DNA of 64,000 bases from Notoacmeibacter marinus (GCF_002238045.1 NZ_NBYO01000001.1:1364001-1428000), one strand, 5' to 3'. Positions 35,149-43,763 are shown, counted from the stretch's first letter. A program made the numbers and translations. Notes: generated by a model not told the origin, from the letters alone.

Positions 35149-35868
35149 TCAGTTGTCCTGTTCGTCCGAACCGCCGCCCTTCAGCGATGACAGCTTGGCG
35201 AAGACCTTGTCGGCATCGAGTTCTTCTTCCTCGCCATCCTTCTCTACCGGCTTTTCAGAGCCGAAGACCGCCGTATTCTCGGTCAGATTTTCGGTGGCGG
35301 ACGCAGGGAGCAGCGTGGTGTCGTTCGTCTCCTCGACGACCGGCTTGTCCTTGGATGCCTTGGACACTTCGAAATCCAGGTCGATCTGCGAGCACATGCC
35401 GAGCGTCACCGGATCCATCGGCACCAGGTTGGACTGGTTCCAGTGTTCACGGTTGCGGATGGTTTCGATCGTGCTCTTGGTCGTGCCGACAAGCCGGCAG
35501 ATCTGACCGTCTTTCAGTTCGGGATGGTTTTTCACCATCCAGAGAATGGCGTTGGGCCGATCCTGCCGGCGCGACACGGGCGTATAGCGCGGACCCTTTC
35601 GCTTGGCTTCGGGTACCCGGACCTTCGGGTCCGACAGCTTCATGCGATGGTTCTTGTCGGCCTCGGCCTTTTCGATCTCTTCGCGGGTAAGCTGACCGTT
35701 GCTGACCGGGTCGAGCCCCTTGATCCCCTGCGCCGATTCGCCATCGGCGATGGCTTTGACCTCGAGCGGATGCAGCTTGCAGAAATGAGCGATCTGATCG
35801 AAGGACAGCGCCGTGTTGTCGACCAGCCAGACAGCCGTCGCTTTCGGCATGAGAAGCTGTTGAGCCAT
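35149..35868 (-). CDS. trcR: Cell-cycle transcriptional regulator TrcR (DUF1013)
   Basis: A 239-residue protein. Residues 1-130 match DUF1013: MPKATAVWLVDNTALSFDQIAHFCKLH, then GIKGLDPVSNGQLTREEI, RRQDRPNAILWMVKNHPEL, and the HTH-like RLVGTTKSTIETIRNREHWN. An acidic C-terminal tail follows. The family is known from Caulobacter-type cell-cycle regulation. The ATG at 35868 opens directly into the conserved region. It is divergent from rpmJ. Confidence 0.85.
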   Translation of the reverse strand: MAQQLLMPKATAVWLVDNTALSFDQIAHFCKLHPLEVKAIADGESAQGIKGLDPVSNGQLTREEIEKAEADKNHRMKLSDPKVRVPEAKRKGPRYTPVSRRQDRPNAILWMVKNHPELKDGQICRLVGTTKSTIETIRNREHWNQSNLVPMDPVTLGMCSQIDLDFEVSKASKDKPVVEETNDTTLLPASATENLTENTAVFGSEKPVEKDGEEEELDADKVFAKLSSLKGGGSDEQDN

Positions 35869-36131
35869 GAGAATAAATCCTTCCTTCGCCCGCGTCCCGA
35901 AGCGCGGGCGGTGGTCGATGCCACCGGTGAATGGGAATGGCTCGCATATAACGCGGCAGGACGTGCTATGCAACGCGGCAGACAAGCCCGTTCCCGATCC
36001 TTGACAGCCACCGTCGTTCCATCTTATGGAGCCGCATCTTTTTCGGCGCGCCCGCTGGGTGCGCCGTTTCCTTTGACGAATGAGACGTCGGCCATCGCCG
36101 CGATCTCGACAGACGAACCGGGATCGAACCC

Positions 36132-36257
36132 ATGAAGATCAAGAATTCGCTGAAAAGCCTGAAGACCCGGCATCGCGAGAACCGTCTCGTGCGTCGCAAG
36201 GGTCGTGTCTATATCATCAACAAGTCCAATCCTCGCTTCAAAGCCCGCCAGGGCTGA
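36132..36257 (+). CDS. rpmJ: 50S ribosomal protein L36 (type B, no zinc motif)
   Basis: A 41-residue protein, [20 protein letters not shown] then [21 protein letters not shown], the standard alphaproteobacterial L36 (YkgO-like). The Cys/His zinc ligands of the 37-38-residue form are absent, which marks the zinc-independent type. It is too short for many ORF cut-offs. A TPR-protein gene follows. Confidence 0.93.
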   Translation: MKIKNSLKSLKTRHRENRLVRRKGRVYIINKSNPRFKARQG

Positions 36258-36331
36258 CATTCGGCGATTAATCGTCGCCAATGACGCAAGTGCGATTGTC
36301 GAAACCGCGTGAGAGCCTTAAATTGGCTTTC

Positions 36332-37039
36332 ATGCGGTTTTTCCTTTGCCTTGGCCTGATGTTTCTGCCCTCCGGCCTCATGGCCGCCGAGGCGCCTCCG
36401 CGCGAGGCTCAGTTTTTCGGAATGCCGGATGAGCGCGACCCGTTCGGCGATCCGTTCGACGAGGATGCCGATTCGGTCCCGCCATTGCTGGCGCCCGAAG
36501 ACGACGTCGAGACGGAGACCGATCCTCTACCGCCACTCCTTTACGGAGAAGAACGTCGGCAGAAGAAACTCGACGATCTCTTCGACACGCTGGCGAAAGC
36601 ACCCAATCCCGTGATCGGTAAACGCGTGGCCGGCGCGATCCAGACGACATGGAACGAATCGGGCAGTCCGACCGTCGATTTTCTGATGGAGAGGGCTCGC
36701 GAGGCCATGCGGACCAATCGCAACGATGTCGCCTTCGATCTCATCGGCGAGAGCATCGTTCTGTTCCCGAACTACCCCGAAGCCTGGAACCTGAGGGCGA
36801 CGCTGCATTTCCTGGAAGGCAACATGGACAAATCCATGGTCGATATCGAGCGGGTGCTGGCGCTGGAGCCCCGCCATTTCGGCGCTCTGACGGGTATGGC
36901 GGCGATCCTGCAGCAGGCGGGACGCGACAGTGCGGCCCTTGCGGTCTATGAACGCGCGCTCGAAATCTTCCCGACCCTCGAACCTGCGCGGAAGCAGGCC
37001 GAACGGTTGCGCAAATCCGTCGAGAACCAGACTCTGTGA
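36332..37039 (+). CDS. Secreted TPR-repeat protein
   Basis: A 235-residue protein with a signal peptide (MRFFLCLGLMFLPSGLMAAEA). An acidic, Pro-rich linker is followed by about three TPR units in the last 120 residues (AREAMRTNRNDVAFDLIGESIVLFPNYPEAWNLRATL, then MVDIERVLALEPRHFGALTGMAAIL, then ALAVYERALEIFPTLEPARK). Probably a periplasmic scaffold. The frame extends upstream to 36281, but the signal peptide fixes 36332 as the likely start. 19 bp separate it from the hydrolase gene. Confidence 0.8.
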   Translation: MRFFLCLGLMFLPSGLMAAEAPPREAQFFGMPDERDPFGDPFDEDADSVPPLLAPEDDVETETDPLPPLLYGEERRQKKLDDLFDTLAKAPNPVIGKRVAGAIQTTWNESGSPTVDFLMERAREAMRTNRNDVAFDLIGESIVLFPNYPEAWNLRATLHFLEGNMDKSMVDIERVLALEPRHFGALTGMAAILQQAGRDSAALAVYERALEIFPTLEPARKQAERLRKSVENQTL

Positions 37040-37058
37040 GAGTGGCCGGGCACCATTG

Positions 37059-38165
37059 ATGGAGCTGTTCGTGGCGATCCCGATCGGTCTGGCCCTCGGC
37101 ATTCCCGTATTGCTGGCGCTGTTTTCGTTTCTTGCGACCCTTGTCATCGAATGGCGCTATCCGCGCGTGGGCGAAATCGCGCCTGTGGACGGGATCGATC
37201 TCCACTATGTCGTCTGGCCTGGTGAGGGGGCAGGGGCGGATATTCCGCCAGCGCTTTTCATCCACGGCGCGACGGGCAATCTGCACGACCAGATGAGCGC
37301 GATGGCGCCGTTTCGGGGCCAACTTCCAATGATCTTCATCGACCGGCCCGGCCATGGCTATAGCGGACGCGGGCATGGGCACGACCGGCCGGACGGGCAG
37401 GCGCGAGCCATTGCGGCTCTCATCGCGACAATCGCGCCGGAAGGCGTGACGGCGGTCGGGCATTCCTTCGGCGGAGCGGTTGCGCTCAATCTCGCCATGA
37501 ACCATCCGGATCGGGTTCGCGGGCTCGTGATGCTGTCGCCGGCAACCCATCCCTGGCCGGGTGGCGCGACGAGCTGGTATTACCCGCTTGCTGCGCGACC
37601 GGTTATCGGCCGGTTTTTTGCCTGGACGCTTGCCATGCCGGGCGGTTTCCTGCGCCGCAAGGGCGGCATCGCCTGCGTCTTTGCGCCGAACCGCCCACCC
37701 AAGGGCTATGCCAGCGCAGCGGCCATCGATCTGGCGTTCCGGCCTCGCCATTTTCGCGCCAACGCCATCGATGTCGAAGGGCTGTTCGACCACGTCACCA
37801 CGACGCAGGATCGCTATTCGTCGGTAACCTGCGCAGCGGTGATCCTGACCGGCGACCGAGATACGGTCGTTTACGAGCATGTCCATTCGGTGGGTTGTGC
37901 GCGCGATCTTCCCAACGCCGCGCTCTTCGTCATCCGCAATTGCGGTCACAAGAGCGATCATGTCGCACCGCGTGCGGTTCTGGCCGCCGTCGCCCGCGTA
38001 AGCGGCTATCCGATCAAAGGGATCGCCAGCGTCGAGAGCGAGATCGCGGGTGTCGAAGCCGCCATCGCGGCGGATCGGCACGGACCGGACTGCGTTCTGG
38101 AGAAACCAGGCGATGCGGGCGATCTTCTGGCAGCGGCGGAAACGGCCCGTTTACCCGCCACCTGA
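37059..38165 (+). CDS. Alpha/beta hydrolase with N-terminal membrane helix
   Basis: A 368-residue protein with an N-terminal hydrophobic helix (about 3-28) that may anchor it in the membrane. The core has the oxyanion segment LFIHGATGNLHDQ, nucleophile elbow VGHSFGGAVAL, acid LTGDRDTVV, and catalytic His in RNCGHKSDHV. The C-terminal 70 residues after the His are an extra helical, Glu/Ala-rich region. Substrate not inferable. It is probably co-transcribed with the TPR gene. Confidence 0.82.
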   Translation: MELFVAIPIGLALGIPVLLALFSFLATLVIEWRYPRVGEIAPVDGIDLHYVVWPGEGAGADIPPALFIHGATGNLHDQMSAMAPFRGQLPMIFIDRPGHGYSGRGHGHDRPDGQARAIAALIATIAPEGVTAVGHSFGGAVALNLAMNHPDRVRGLVMLSPATHPWPGGATSWYYPLAARPVIGRFFAWTLAMPGGFLRRKGGIACVFAPNRPPKGYASAAAIDLAFRPRHFRANAIDVEGLFDHVTTTQDRYSSVTCAAVILTGDRDTVVYEHVHSVGCARDLPNAALFVIRNCGHKSDHVAPRAVLAAVARVSGYPIKGIASVESEIAGVEAAIAADRHGPDCVLEKPGDAGDLLAAAETARLPAT

Positions 38166-38177
38166 AGCCTTCTTTTC

Positions 38178-38804
38178 CTACGGCCGGCGGGCAGCCAGCG
38201 CCATGGCGGCGGATCCGAACAGGGCTATCGCGCCGAACCGGTTCAATCCGCGCCGGAAGGCTGGGCTGCGGACCGCTTCATGCGCCCATCCGGCCAGAAG
38301 GCCGTAGAGCGCGGCGTTGACGATGCTCAGAAGAACGAAGGTCAGGACCAGAACGACCGCCTGCGGCAGGAAGGGCAGATCCTGTGCGATAAAAAGCGGC
38401 ACGAAGGCGACAAAGAACAAAATGCCCTTCGGATTGAGCAGTGTGACAAGGAATGTCTCGGCAAAGAGCCGGCGTGGCGACAGGCCTTTCGGCTGCGCTG
38501 TCGCCTCGGTCTTTGGCGAACCCGACCGCCAAAGACGGATCGACAGGAAGATCAGCCAAGCTGCGCCCGCATAGCGAACGATCTCGAACAATGTCGCCGA
38601 TGTCGCAAGAAGGACGCCGACGCCAGCCAGCGAGATGGATGCTGCGAACAGGTCGCCAAGACCGACGCCCGCGACCGCTGGCGCCAATGTGGCGCGGCCA
38701 TGAGCGGCAGCGCGCGCGACGATGAGCGTGATCGTCGGGCCGGGAATGACCAGGATGAGGACGCTCGCCAGAACGAAGGCGATGTAGCTGGAGATGTCGA
38801 TCAT
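38178..38804 (-). CDS. LysE-family exporter (second copy)
   Basis: A 208-residue membrane protein with six hydrophobic segments. Motifs: LVIPGPTITLIVARAAAHGRA near the start and FAETFLVTLLNPKGILFF with the conserved Asn-Pro-Lys. It is closer to the canonical family motif than the copy at 23429. It exports amino acids or related compounds; substrate unknown. It lies 62 bp downstream of pyk, convergent with the hydrolase gene. Confidence 0.85.
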   Translation of the reverse strand: MIDISSYIAFVLASVLILVIPGPTITLIVARAAAHGRATLAPAVAGVGLGDLFAASISLAGVGVLLATSATLFEIVRYAGAAWLIFLSIRLWRSGSPKTEATAQPKGLSPRRLFAETFLVTLLNPKGILFFVAFVPLFIAQDLPFLPQAVVLVLTFVLLSIVNAALYGLLAGWAHEAVRSPAFRRGLNRFGAIALFGSAAMALAARRP

Positions 38805-38866
38805 GGCGCGGCCGGCCCTTCCTTGCAGCAGTCAGGCGGAAAGAAAGGCCGGCGCGCCGCGCCGTG

Positions 38867-40318
38867 TCAATCGTCGGATTTCGGCAGATCGCGGTAGCGC
38901 TCGCCGCCAATACGGGCGACGCGCAGCATGTTCGTGCTGCCGCGCGTGCGAAGCGGCACACCCGCGACGATGATGATCCGGTCGCCCGGCTGTGCGAAGC
39001 CCTCGGCCTCGGCGATCCGGCTCGCCCGAAGCACCATATCGTCCAGATCGGTCGCGTCCTCGGTGACGACGCAGTGACAGCCCCAGACAAGCGACAGCCG
39101 GCGGGCTGTGTCGATACGCGGCGAAAGGCTGATGATCGGCACCAGAGGCCGTTCGCGCGCGGTGCGGATGCCGGTGGCGCCGGAATCGGTATAGGTGACG
39201 ATGGAAGCGACTTCGAGCGTTTCGGACATCTGCCGAGCGGCCAGCGACACCGCGTCGGCGGTGGTCTGCTTCGGCTCGGCGCGCTGGGCGGTGATGATGC
39301 TGGGATAGGTCGGCTCGCGCTCGACCGTCTCGGCGATGTCGTTCATCATCGTGACGGCCTCGACAGGGTAATCGCCGGCCGCGCTTTCCGCCGACAGCAT
39401 GACCGCGTCCGCGCCCTCGAAGACGGCATGGGCAACGTCGGAGACCTCGGCGCGCGTCGGCATGGGGTCGGAGATCATGCTTTCCAGCATCTGGGTGGCA
39501 ACGACGACCGGCTTGCCCGCTGCGCGGCACAGGCGGGTCAGACGCTTCTGGATGCCGGGCACCGACTGGATGGGCATTTCCACGCCCAGATCGCCGCGCG
39601 CCACCATGATGGCGTCGGACAGTTCGATGATCTCGTCGATGCGGTTCAGCGCCTGGGGCTTTTCAATCTTGGAGAGGATGTAGGCCTTGCCGTCGGACAG
39701 TTCCCGGCATTCGATCAGGTCTTCGGGCCGCTGGACAAAGGACATGGCGATCCAGTCGACATTGGCGGCGATCGCGGCTTTCAGATCCTCGCGATCCTTG
39801 TCGGTCAGGGCGCCGACGGCCAGCTCCGTATCGGGCAGCGAGACGCCCTTCCTGTTGGAGATGGAGGTGCCGGCGACGACTTTGCAGGTGATCGACCGCT
39901 TGTCGCTCTCCTCCGCGATCAGCTGCAGCTTGCCATCGTTGATCAGAAGGCGATGGCCGGCCTCGACCGCTTCCAAAATCTCCGGGTGGGGCAGATGGAC
40001 GCGGGTGGCGTCTCCCGGCGTCGGATCGTCGTCCAGCGTGAAGGTCTGGCCCTCTTCCAGTTCGACGCTTTCTTCGGCAAAGATGCCGACGCGCAGCTTC
40101 GGCCCCTGCAGATCGGCCAGGATACCGATGGGGCGGCCGACCGTCTTCTCCACCGAGCGGATGCGCTCGACCTGTTGGCGCATCATGTCATGGCTGGCAT
40201 GGCTCATATTGATGCGGAAGACGTCCGCGCCCGCCTCGAAGAGCTGAAGAATGGTTTCTTCCGTGTCGGAAGCGGGGCCAAGCGTGGCGAGAATCTTGAC
40301 CTTGCGGCTGCGTCTCAT
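38867..40318 (-). CDS. pyk: Pyruvate kinase
   Basis: A 483-residue enzyme (PEP + ADP to pyruvate + ATP). It begins MRRSRKVKILATLGPASDT, has FRINMSHASHDM, the metal/substrate region IMVARGDLGVEMPIQ, and the VATQMLESMI loop, then a C-terminal allosteric domain. The ATG at 40318 is the usual start; an upstream TTG at 40333 is less likely. Part of a minus-strand run with the DUF1036 gene, as in other rhizobia. Confidence 0.96.
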   Translation of the reverse strand: MRRSRKVKILATLGPASDTEETILQLFEAGADVFRINMSHASHDMMRQQVERIRSVEKTVGRPIGILADLQGPKLRVGIFAEESVELEEGQTFTLDDDPTPGDATRVHLPHPEILEAVEAGHRLLINDGKLQLIAEESDKRSITCKVVAGTSISNRKGVSLPDTELAVGALTDKDREDLKAAIAANVDWIAMSFVQRPEDLIECRELSDGKAYILSKIEKPQALNRIDEIIELSDAIMVARGDLGVEMPIQSVPGIQKRLTRLCRAAGKPVVVATQMLESMISDPMPTRAEVSDVAHAVFEGADAVMLSAESAAGDYPVEAVTMMNDIAETVEREPTYPSIITAQRAEPKQTTADAVSLAARQMSETLEVASIVTYTDSGATGIRTARERPLVPIISLSPRIDTARRLSLVWGCHCVVTEDATDLDDMVLRASRIAEAEGFAQPGDRIIIVAGVPLRTRGSTNMLRVARIGGERYRDLPKSDD

Positions 40319-40417
40319 TGTCGGGATTTCCAATGCCTAAATCGGTTTATGGTGCATCCCTGCGTAAGGCGAAGTTTGTAACACTGCAAGCGCGATGGCG
40401 CGGAAACATGCGGTGGC

Positions 40418-41251
40418 CTATTCGGAACCGCCGTCCGAGCCGCCATCCGAACCATCGCCCCCACCCGAATCGTCGCCACCGCCCGAATCGTCTGAACCAC
40501 TGTCTCCATCCGATCCATCGCCGCCCGAATCGGTTCCGTCGGTGGATGAATCGGGCCCATCGGTGCCGCCATCATCATCTGCGCCACCATCGTCGGAATC
40601 GTCCCCGAAATCCGGTTCGGACGTATCGGTGGACCGGGACGGTTCGCTGGATCGCGGATTGTCCCGTGGAGTGGGAGGTGCGGTCCGCTTCGGCAGCGGT
40701 GGCGCGACGGACGGCGATGGCACGGCGTCGCTGCGGCTGTCTGCCGAAGAGTCGGTCGGTCCGACCGCGGCAGGCGGCGCTGGCGCAGTTTCCACGGTTG
40801 CGGGCGGTTCCGCTTGTGGCTCCAACTGCGGTTCCGGTTCCGGTTCCGGCTCGTCGGTCAACTGAACCATCCAGTTGATCTGTTCGCCGGTGTCGTGCTC
40901 CTGAAACCCTACGCGCTGATAGCCTCTGGCATAGCAATCGTTGATGCCGACGATTTTGAATTCCCGATCGGCGACGCACATATTGATCGGCCCGTCCCAG
41001 CGGCCGCCACGTTGCGCATCTTCGGCATAGAGATAATAAAAACGGGACGTCAGTGGCCCGTCGATGAGCGTTTTGCAGTTTGCCGGCTCGATATGATACC
41101 AGCCCTCCGTGATCCATCCGGACGAACCGCGCAGACCGATGGAAACGCCGACCAGGCTTTGCGTCGCATTGCAAACCCGGAAGTCCGCTTTCGCCGACAC
41201 GGTGCCGGCGAGAAGAGCGGCGAGCATGGGCAGAAGAGCGGTAAGAACCAT
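40418..41251 (-). CDS. DUF1036 exported protein with long acidic Asp/Gly/Ser tail
   Basis: A 277-residue protein with a signal peptide (MVLTALLPMLAALLAGTVSA). A DUF1036 domain spans about 26-135: FRVCNATQSLVGVSIGLRG, EGWYHIEPANCKTL, YYLYAEDAQRGGRW, and six Cys that could pair in the periplasm. Next comes a Pro/Glu linker (EPEPEPEPQLEPQAEPP), a Pro/Ser/Arg stretch, and a 65-residue tail of Asp, Gly and Ser, strongly acidic and repetitive at the DNA level. Typical DUF1036 proteins are shorter and lack the tail. The start could also be a TTG about 6 codons upstream. Function unknown. Confidence 0.82.
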   Translation of the reverse strand: MVLTALLPMLAALLAGTVSAKADFRVCNATQSLVGVSIGLRGSSGWITEGWYHIEPANCKTLIDGPLTSRFYYLYAEDAQRGGRWDGPINMCVADREFKIVGINDCYARGYQRVGFQEHDTGEQINWMVQLTDEPEPEPEPQLEPQAEPPATVETAPAPPAAVGPTDSSADSRSDAVPSPSVAPPLPKRTAPPTPRDNPRSSEPSRSTDTSEPDFGDDSDDGGADDDGGTDGPDSSTDGTDSGGDGSDGDSGSDDSGGGDDSGGGDGSDGGSDGGSE

Positions 41252-41392
41252 GCCTGAGATGCGCTTCAAACCAACCCCCAAGAGCAGCGACGCTGCCGGC
41301 CTACTGTACCAAACCCGGCTGTTTTTCGGCAATCGCCGCGCGTCTGTCAACGCGGGCGGACGGCCGAAAGTCCGATGTTTCGTCCGGCCTGC

Positions 41393-42208
41393 TCAAATTT
41401 CGAGATCCCGCAAACGCGCGACAATATCGGCTCTGTGGTCCGGCTCGTAGATGTTGCGCAGAACGAAACGCTCCACGCTGACATCGAGATCGAGCGCGCC
41501 GATGATCCGCTCCTGCATGGCGCGTTGACTGGTGGCCGGCAGGCGGCAATCGAAGGCCGGGGTCGTGTCGAGCCGGTAGGGGAGGGGGCCCGCCAGGCCC
41601 TGATAACCATAAAGCGGCATGCCTTCGATCGGGGCAAAGCCGCTACCTTCTATCTGGCCGAATTTCGTGAGCCCGTAATGCGTGCCGAGACCCTCCGTAT
41701 GGTTGAGCCGCTCCAGCATGTGGGGATCAAGGAAGTTGACGTAGAAGAGGGATGCCGCGCCCTCATGGCGGACGATCATTGTGGGGATCGATCCGTAGGG
41801 CGCCATCTGGCGGGTGTAACAGGCGATGTGATCGGCCACCCGCAGACGCAGGCAAGGGATGACGATCGAACTCAGATGATCTTCATGGATCATGTATTTT
41901 CGCGTCAGCTGCAATGGTGCGGCATTGGAACCGGCTGCCAGAACCGCCGTCGCGGTAGAGAAATTGAAGGCGGCGAGCGCTTCGACGGCCCGATGCGTTG
42001 CCTTGGGCGCGCCATCGGGCAGCACCCAGCGCGCCGGCTCGTCCGGCAGGGGCGCTGCGCCATAATCGCCCAGATAAACATAGCTTCGGTCCGGATGCGA
42101 AAACGGATAGGCAAGCGCGAAGGCGAGCCGGCGCATCCGAATCTCGTGAGCCTCTTCCTCCGTGGCGGCGTCGGCGTCGACTGCGATATCGGCGAAGGGG
42201 ATGGTCAT
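41393..42208 (-). CDS. Uncharacterised protein, possible gamma-glutamylcyclotransferase-like fold
   Basis: A 271-residue soluble protein. The segment VLAAGSNAAPLQLTRKY resembles the YGSN motif of the GGCT family, and later VPxxR/ALADxxxCYTxxMAPYGSIPTMI and FLDPHMLERLNHTEG fit a cyclotransferase-like barrel. The resemblance is weak, so no activity is assigned. It occupies the place where I would expect an N-formylglutamate amidohydrolase gene beside DUF1036 in rhizobia, from memory. The ATG at 42208 is preceded by GGAACG; an upstream frame extends to 42268. Divergent from the DUF1244 gene. Confidence 0.6.
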   Translation of the reverse strand: MTIPFADIAVDADAATEEEAHEIRMRRLAFALAYPFSHPDRSYVYLGDYGAAPLPDEPARWVLPDGAPKATHRAVEALAAFNFSTATAVLAAGSNAAPLQLTRKYMIHEDHLSSIVIPCLRLRVADHIACYTRQMAPYGSIPTMIVRHEGAASLFYVNFLDPHMLERLNHTEGLGTHYGLTKFGQIEGSGFAPIEGMPLYGYQGLAGPLPYRLDTTPAFDCRLPATSQRAMQERIIGALDLDVSVERFVLRNIYEPDHRADIVARLRDLEI

Positions 42209-42377
42209 GACGTTCGTTCCGGATGGTATGCTTTGGGCTCTTATGTGCTGCGCTTGGCCGCTTGCCAAGCGGTGTGGTGGCCATGTCTTGACGCAGTGCG
42301 ATGGCGTGGCGATATCCTCGGATATGTCGGCAGGCCCGTTCCCTACGTTTCGCCTGCCACCGCTTGGAGGCGAACCG

Positions 42378-42689
42378 ATGGATCACGAACTGACCGAAGA
42401 CGAACAGCGCACGCTGGAAGCGGCGGCCTTTCGCCGCCTTGTCTCACATTTGCAGCAGCGAACCGACGTCCAGAATATCGACATGATGAATCTGGTGGGT
42501 TTCTGCCGCAACTGCCTGTCGAACTGGTATCTCGAAGCGGCCAAAGAGCGGGACATCGATCTGTCGAAGGAAGCCAGTCGCGAACGCGTCTACGGCATGC
42601 CCTATGCCGAATGGAAGGCCAAGCACCAGAGCGAAGCCACCGCCGAACAGCGCGAAGCGTTCAAGACGAGTCATCCGCATAGTCACTGA
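42378..42689 (+). CDS. DUF1244 family protein
   Basis: A 103-residue protein with the DUF1244 signature: RLVSHLQQRTDVQNIDMMNL, GFCRNCLSNWY, and VYGMPYAEWKAKHQ. The C-x-x-C pair may bind metal or be redox active. Function unknown; very widely conserved in proteobacteria. TTGGAGG precedes the ATG. 124 bp upstream of gapR on the same strand, a common pairing. Confidence 0.88.
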   Translation: MDHELTEDEQRTLEAAAFRRLVSHLQQRTDVQNIDMMNLVGFCRNCLSNWYLEAAKERDIDLSKEASRERVYGMPYAEWKAKHQSEATAEQREAFKTSHPHSH

Positions 42690-42813
42690 CCGGCCGGCGC
42701 CGTTTATCCACCATGTGCCGCATTGTGTTATTCGAACCGGCCTTAACAGTTGACCGGGCGACCTGTGCTCTGGCACGAGCGGGCCACGATTTTTGATACC
42801 GACGGAGACAGTC

Positions 42814-43077
42814 TTGTCAGAACATAGCGATTCGCCGACCAGCGAAACCGTGGCCTCCGGCCAGCTCCGGGCCTTCATCGAGCGGATCGAGCGGCTCGAA
42901 GAGGAAAAGAAGACCATTGCCGACGACATCAAGGACATCTTCGCCGAAGCCAAGGGGAGCGGTTTCGACACAAAGGCCATGCGAACCATCATCCGCCTGC
43001 GCAAGCAGGAAGAGGCGGAAAGACAGGAAGCCGAAGCCATGATCGACCTTTACAAGGAAGCACTCGGCATGCGCTGA
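42814..43077 (+). CDS. gapR: Nucleoid-associated protein GapR (DUF2312)
   Basis: An 87-residue helical protein: [20 protein letters not shown], then [20 protein letters not shown], ending IIRLRKQEE...DLYKEALGM. GapR tetramers clamp overtwisted, AT-rich DNA and support replication and cell-cycle progression in Caulobacter. The start is taken as a TTG at 42814, 6-8 bp after a CGGAGA ribosome-binding site, because the only earlier in-frame starts lack one. The 124 bp before it hold its promoter. Confidence 0.88.
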   Translation: MSEHSDSPTSETVASGQLRAFIERIERLEEEKKTIADDIKDIFAEAKGSGFDTKAMRTIIRLRKQEEAERQEAEAMIDLYKEALGMR

Positions 43078-43115
43078 GCGCCGGTCACAACTCGTTCACA
43101 AACAATATTTTTTAG

Positions 43116-43161
43116 GACAAACTAATGTCAATCTCCTGTCACGGTAGTGACGTAGCAGGAG
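43116..43161. promoter_or_regulatory. Two inverted repeats upstream of the copper-binding protein gene
   Basis: GACA-AACTAA-TGTC at 43116-43129, then a nested hairpin with CTCCTG (43133-43138), GTCAC (43138-43142), GTGAC (43147-43151) and CAGGAG (43156-43161). Both lie within 80 bp of the start codon in an AT-rich patch. They may be binding sites for a metal-responsive regulator or form an RNA leader structure; neither matches a consensus I can name. Confidence 0.4.
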
Positions 43162-43190
43162 CGCGTTCTTGAGCCAACGAGGAGGCCCTA

Positions 43191-43523
43191 GTGAACGCGA
43201 TCGATCTGACATTGAATCATCAAAGCCGCGCGAGCGCCTGCACCCGATGCATGCTGGCCTGCGCTTATTGTCTCGACCAGTCCATTGGATTGGCGAATAT
43301 GGATGCGTGCATCCGCGCCTGCCGAGACTGCATGCTGATATGCGCCGATTGCGCCCGGGCCTGCGCAACCGAATCGAAGAACGGGCTCGCCCTTTGCGCG
43401 TCCTGCGCCGCGATCTGCGAAGCCTGTATGGAAGAATGCAGCCGGCACGATCTCGACCATTGCCGCCAATGCGCCGAGGCCTGTGCAGAATGCATGCAGG
43501 AATGCCGGCGTCTGGCAGCCTGA
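43191..43523 (+). CDS. Four-helix-bundle copper-binding protein (Csp/DUF326 type)
   Basis: A 110-residue protein with 19 Cys in regular CxxxC and CxxC spacings on four helices (CTRCMLACAYC, ACIRACRDCMLICADC, LCASCAAICEACMEEC, CRQCAEACAECMQEC). This matches copper-storage proteins that bind many Cu(I) ions inside a bundle. No signal peptide, so a cytosolic Csp3-like member. The GTG start follows GAGGAGG by 5 bp. No copper regulator gene is adjacent. Confidence 0.88.
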   Translation: MNAIDLTLNHQSRASACTRCMLACAYCLDQSIGLANMDACIRACRDCMLICADCARACATESKNGLALCASCAAICEACMEECSRHDLDHCRQCAEACAECMQECRRLAA

Positions 43524-43583
43524 TGCGGGGGTTGCCCTCAGCAATACAAGCGCGTGGCTCCGACGTCGCGTGGTTTCTTTGCC

Positions 43584-43763
43584 TCAGTCCTGACGGCCAT
43601 CCGGCTCTTTCGCGACGCCCTTGAACGGCTCGTCGTCAGCCTTCTTGTCCATGAACTCGCCCGTCGTGCGGTCGCGCTTGTTCCAATGGCCGCCTGCATC
43701 CTTGATCTGGGTTCGATCCTTCACCGCTCCGATGCGGTGGCCATCGCCTGTATTGGTCGCCAT
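43584..43763 (-). CDS. Conserved small hydrophilic protein, 59 residues
   Basis: Minus-strand reading from an ATG at 43763 after GAGGAG. The protein is MATNTGDGHRIGAVKDRTQI, then HWNKRDRTTGEFMD and PFKGVAKEPDG, a pattern shared by small uncharacterised proteins common in proteobacteria (GAVK.R.Q, W.KRD..TG.F). No Cys, hydrophobic helix or known domain. It lies between the copper-binding gene (convergent) and the VWA gene (same strand). Confidence 0.78.
   Translation of the reverse strand: MATNTGDGHRIGAVKDRTQIKDAGGHWNKRDRTTGEFMDKKADDEPFKGVAKEPDGRQD

Noticed and set aside
38864-40381. 505-codon plus-strand frame opposite pyruvate kinase
   Set aside because: Pyk on the minus strand is unambiguous; this is its antisense shadow.
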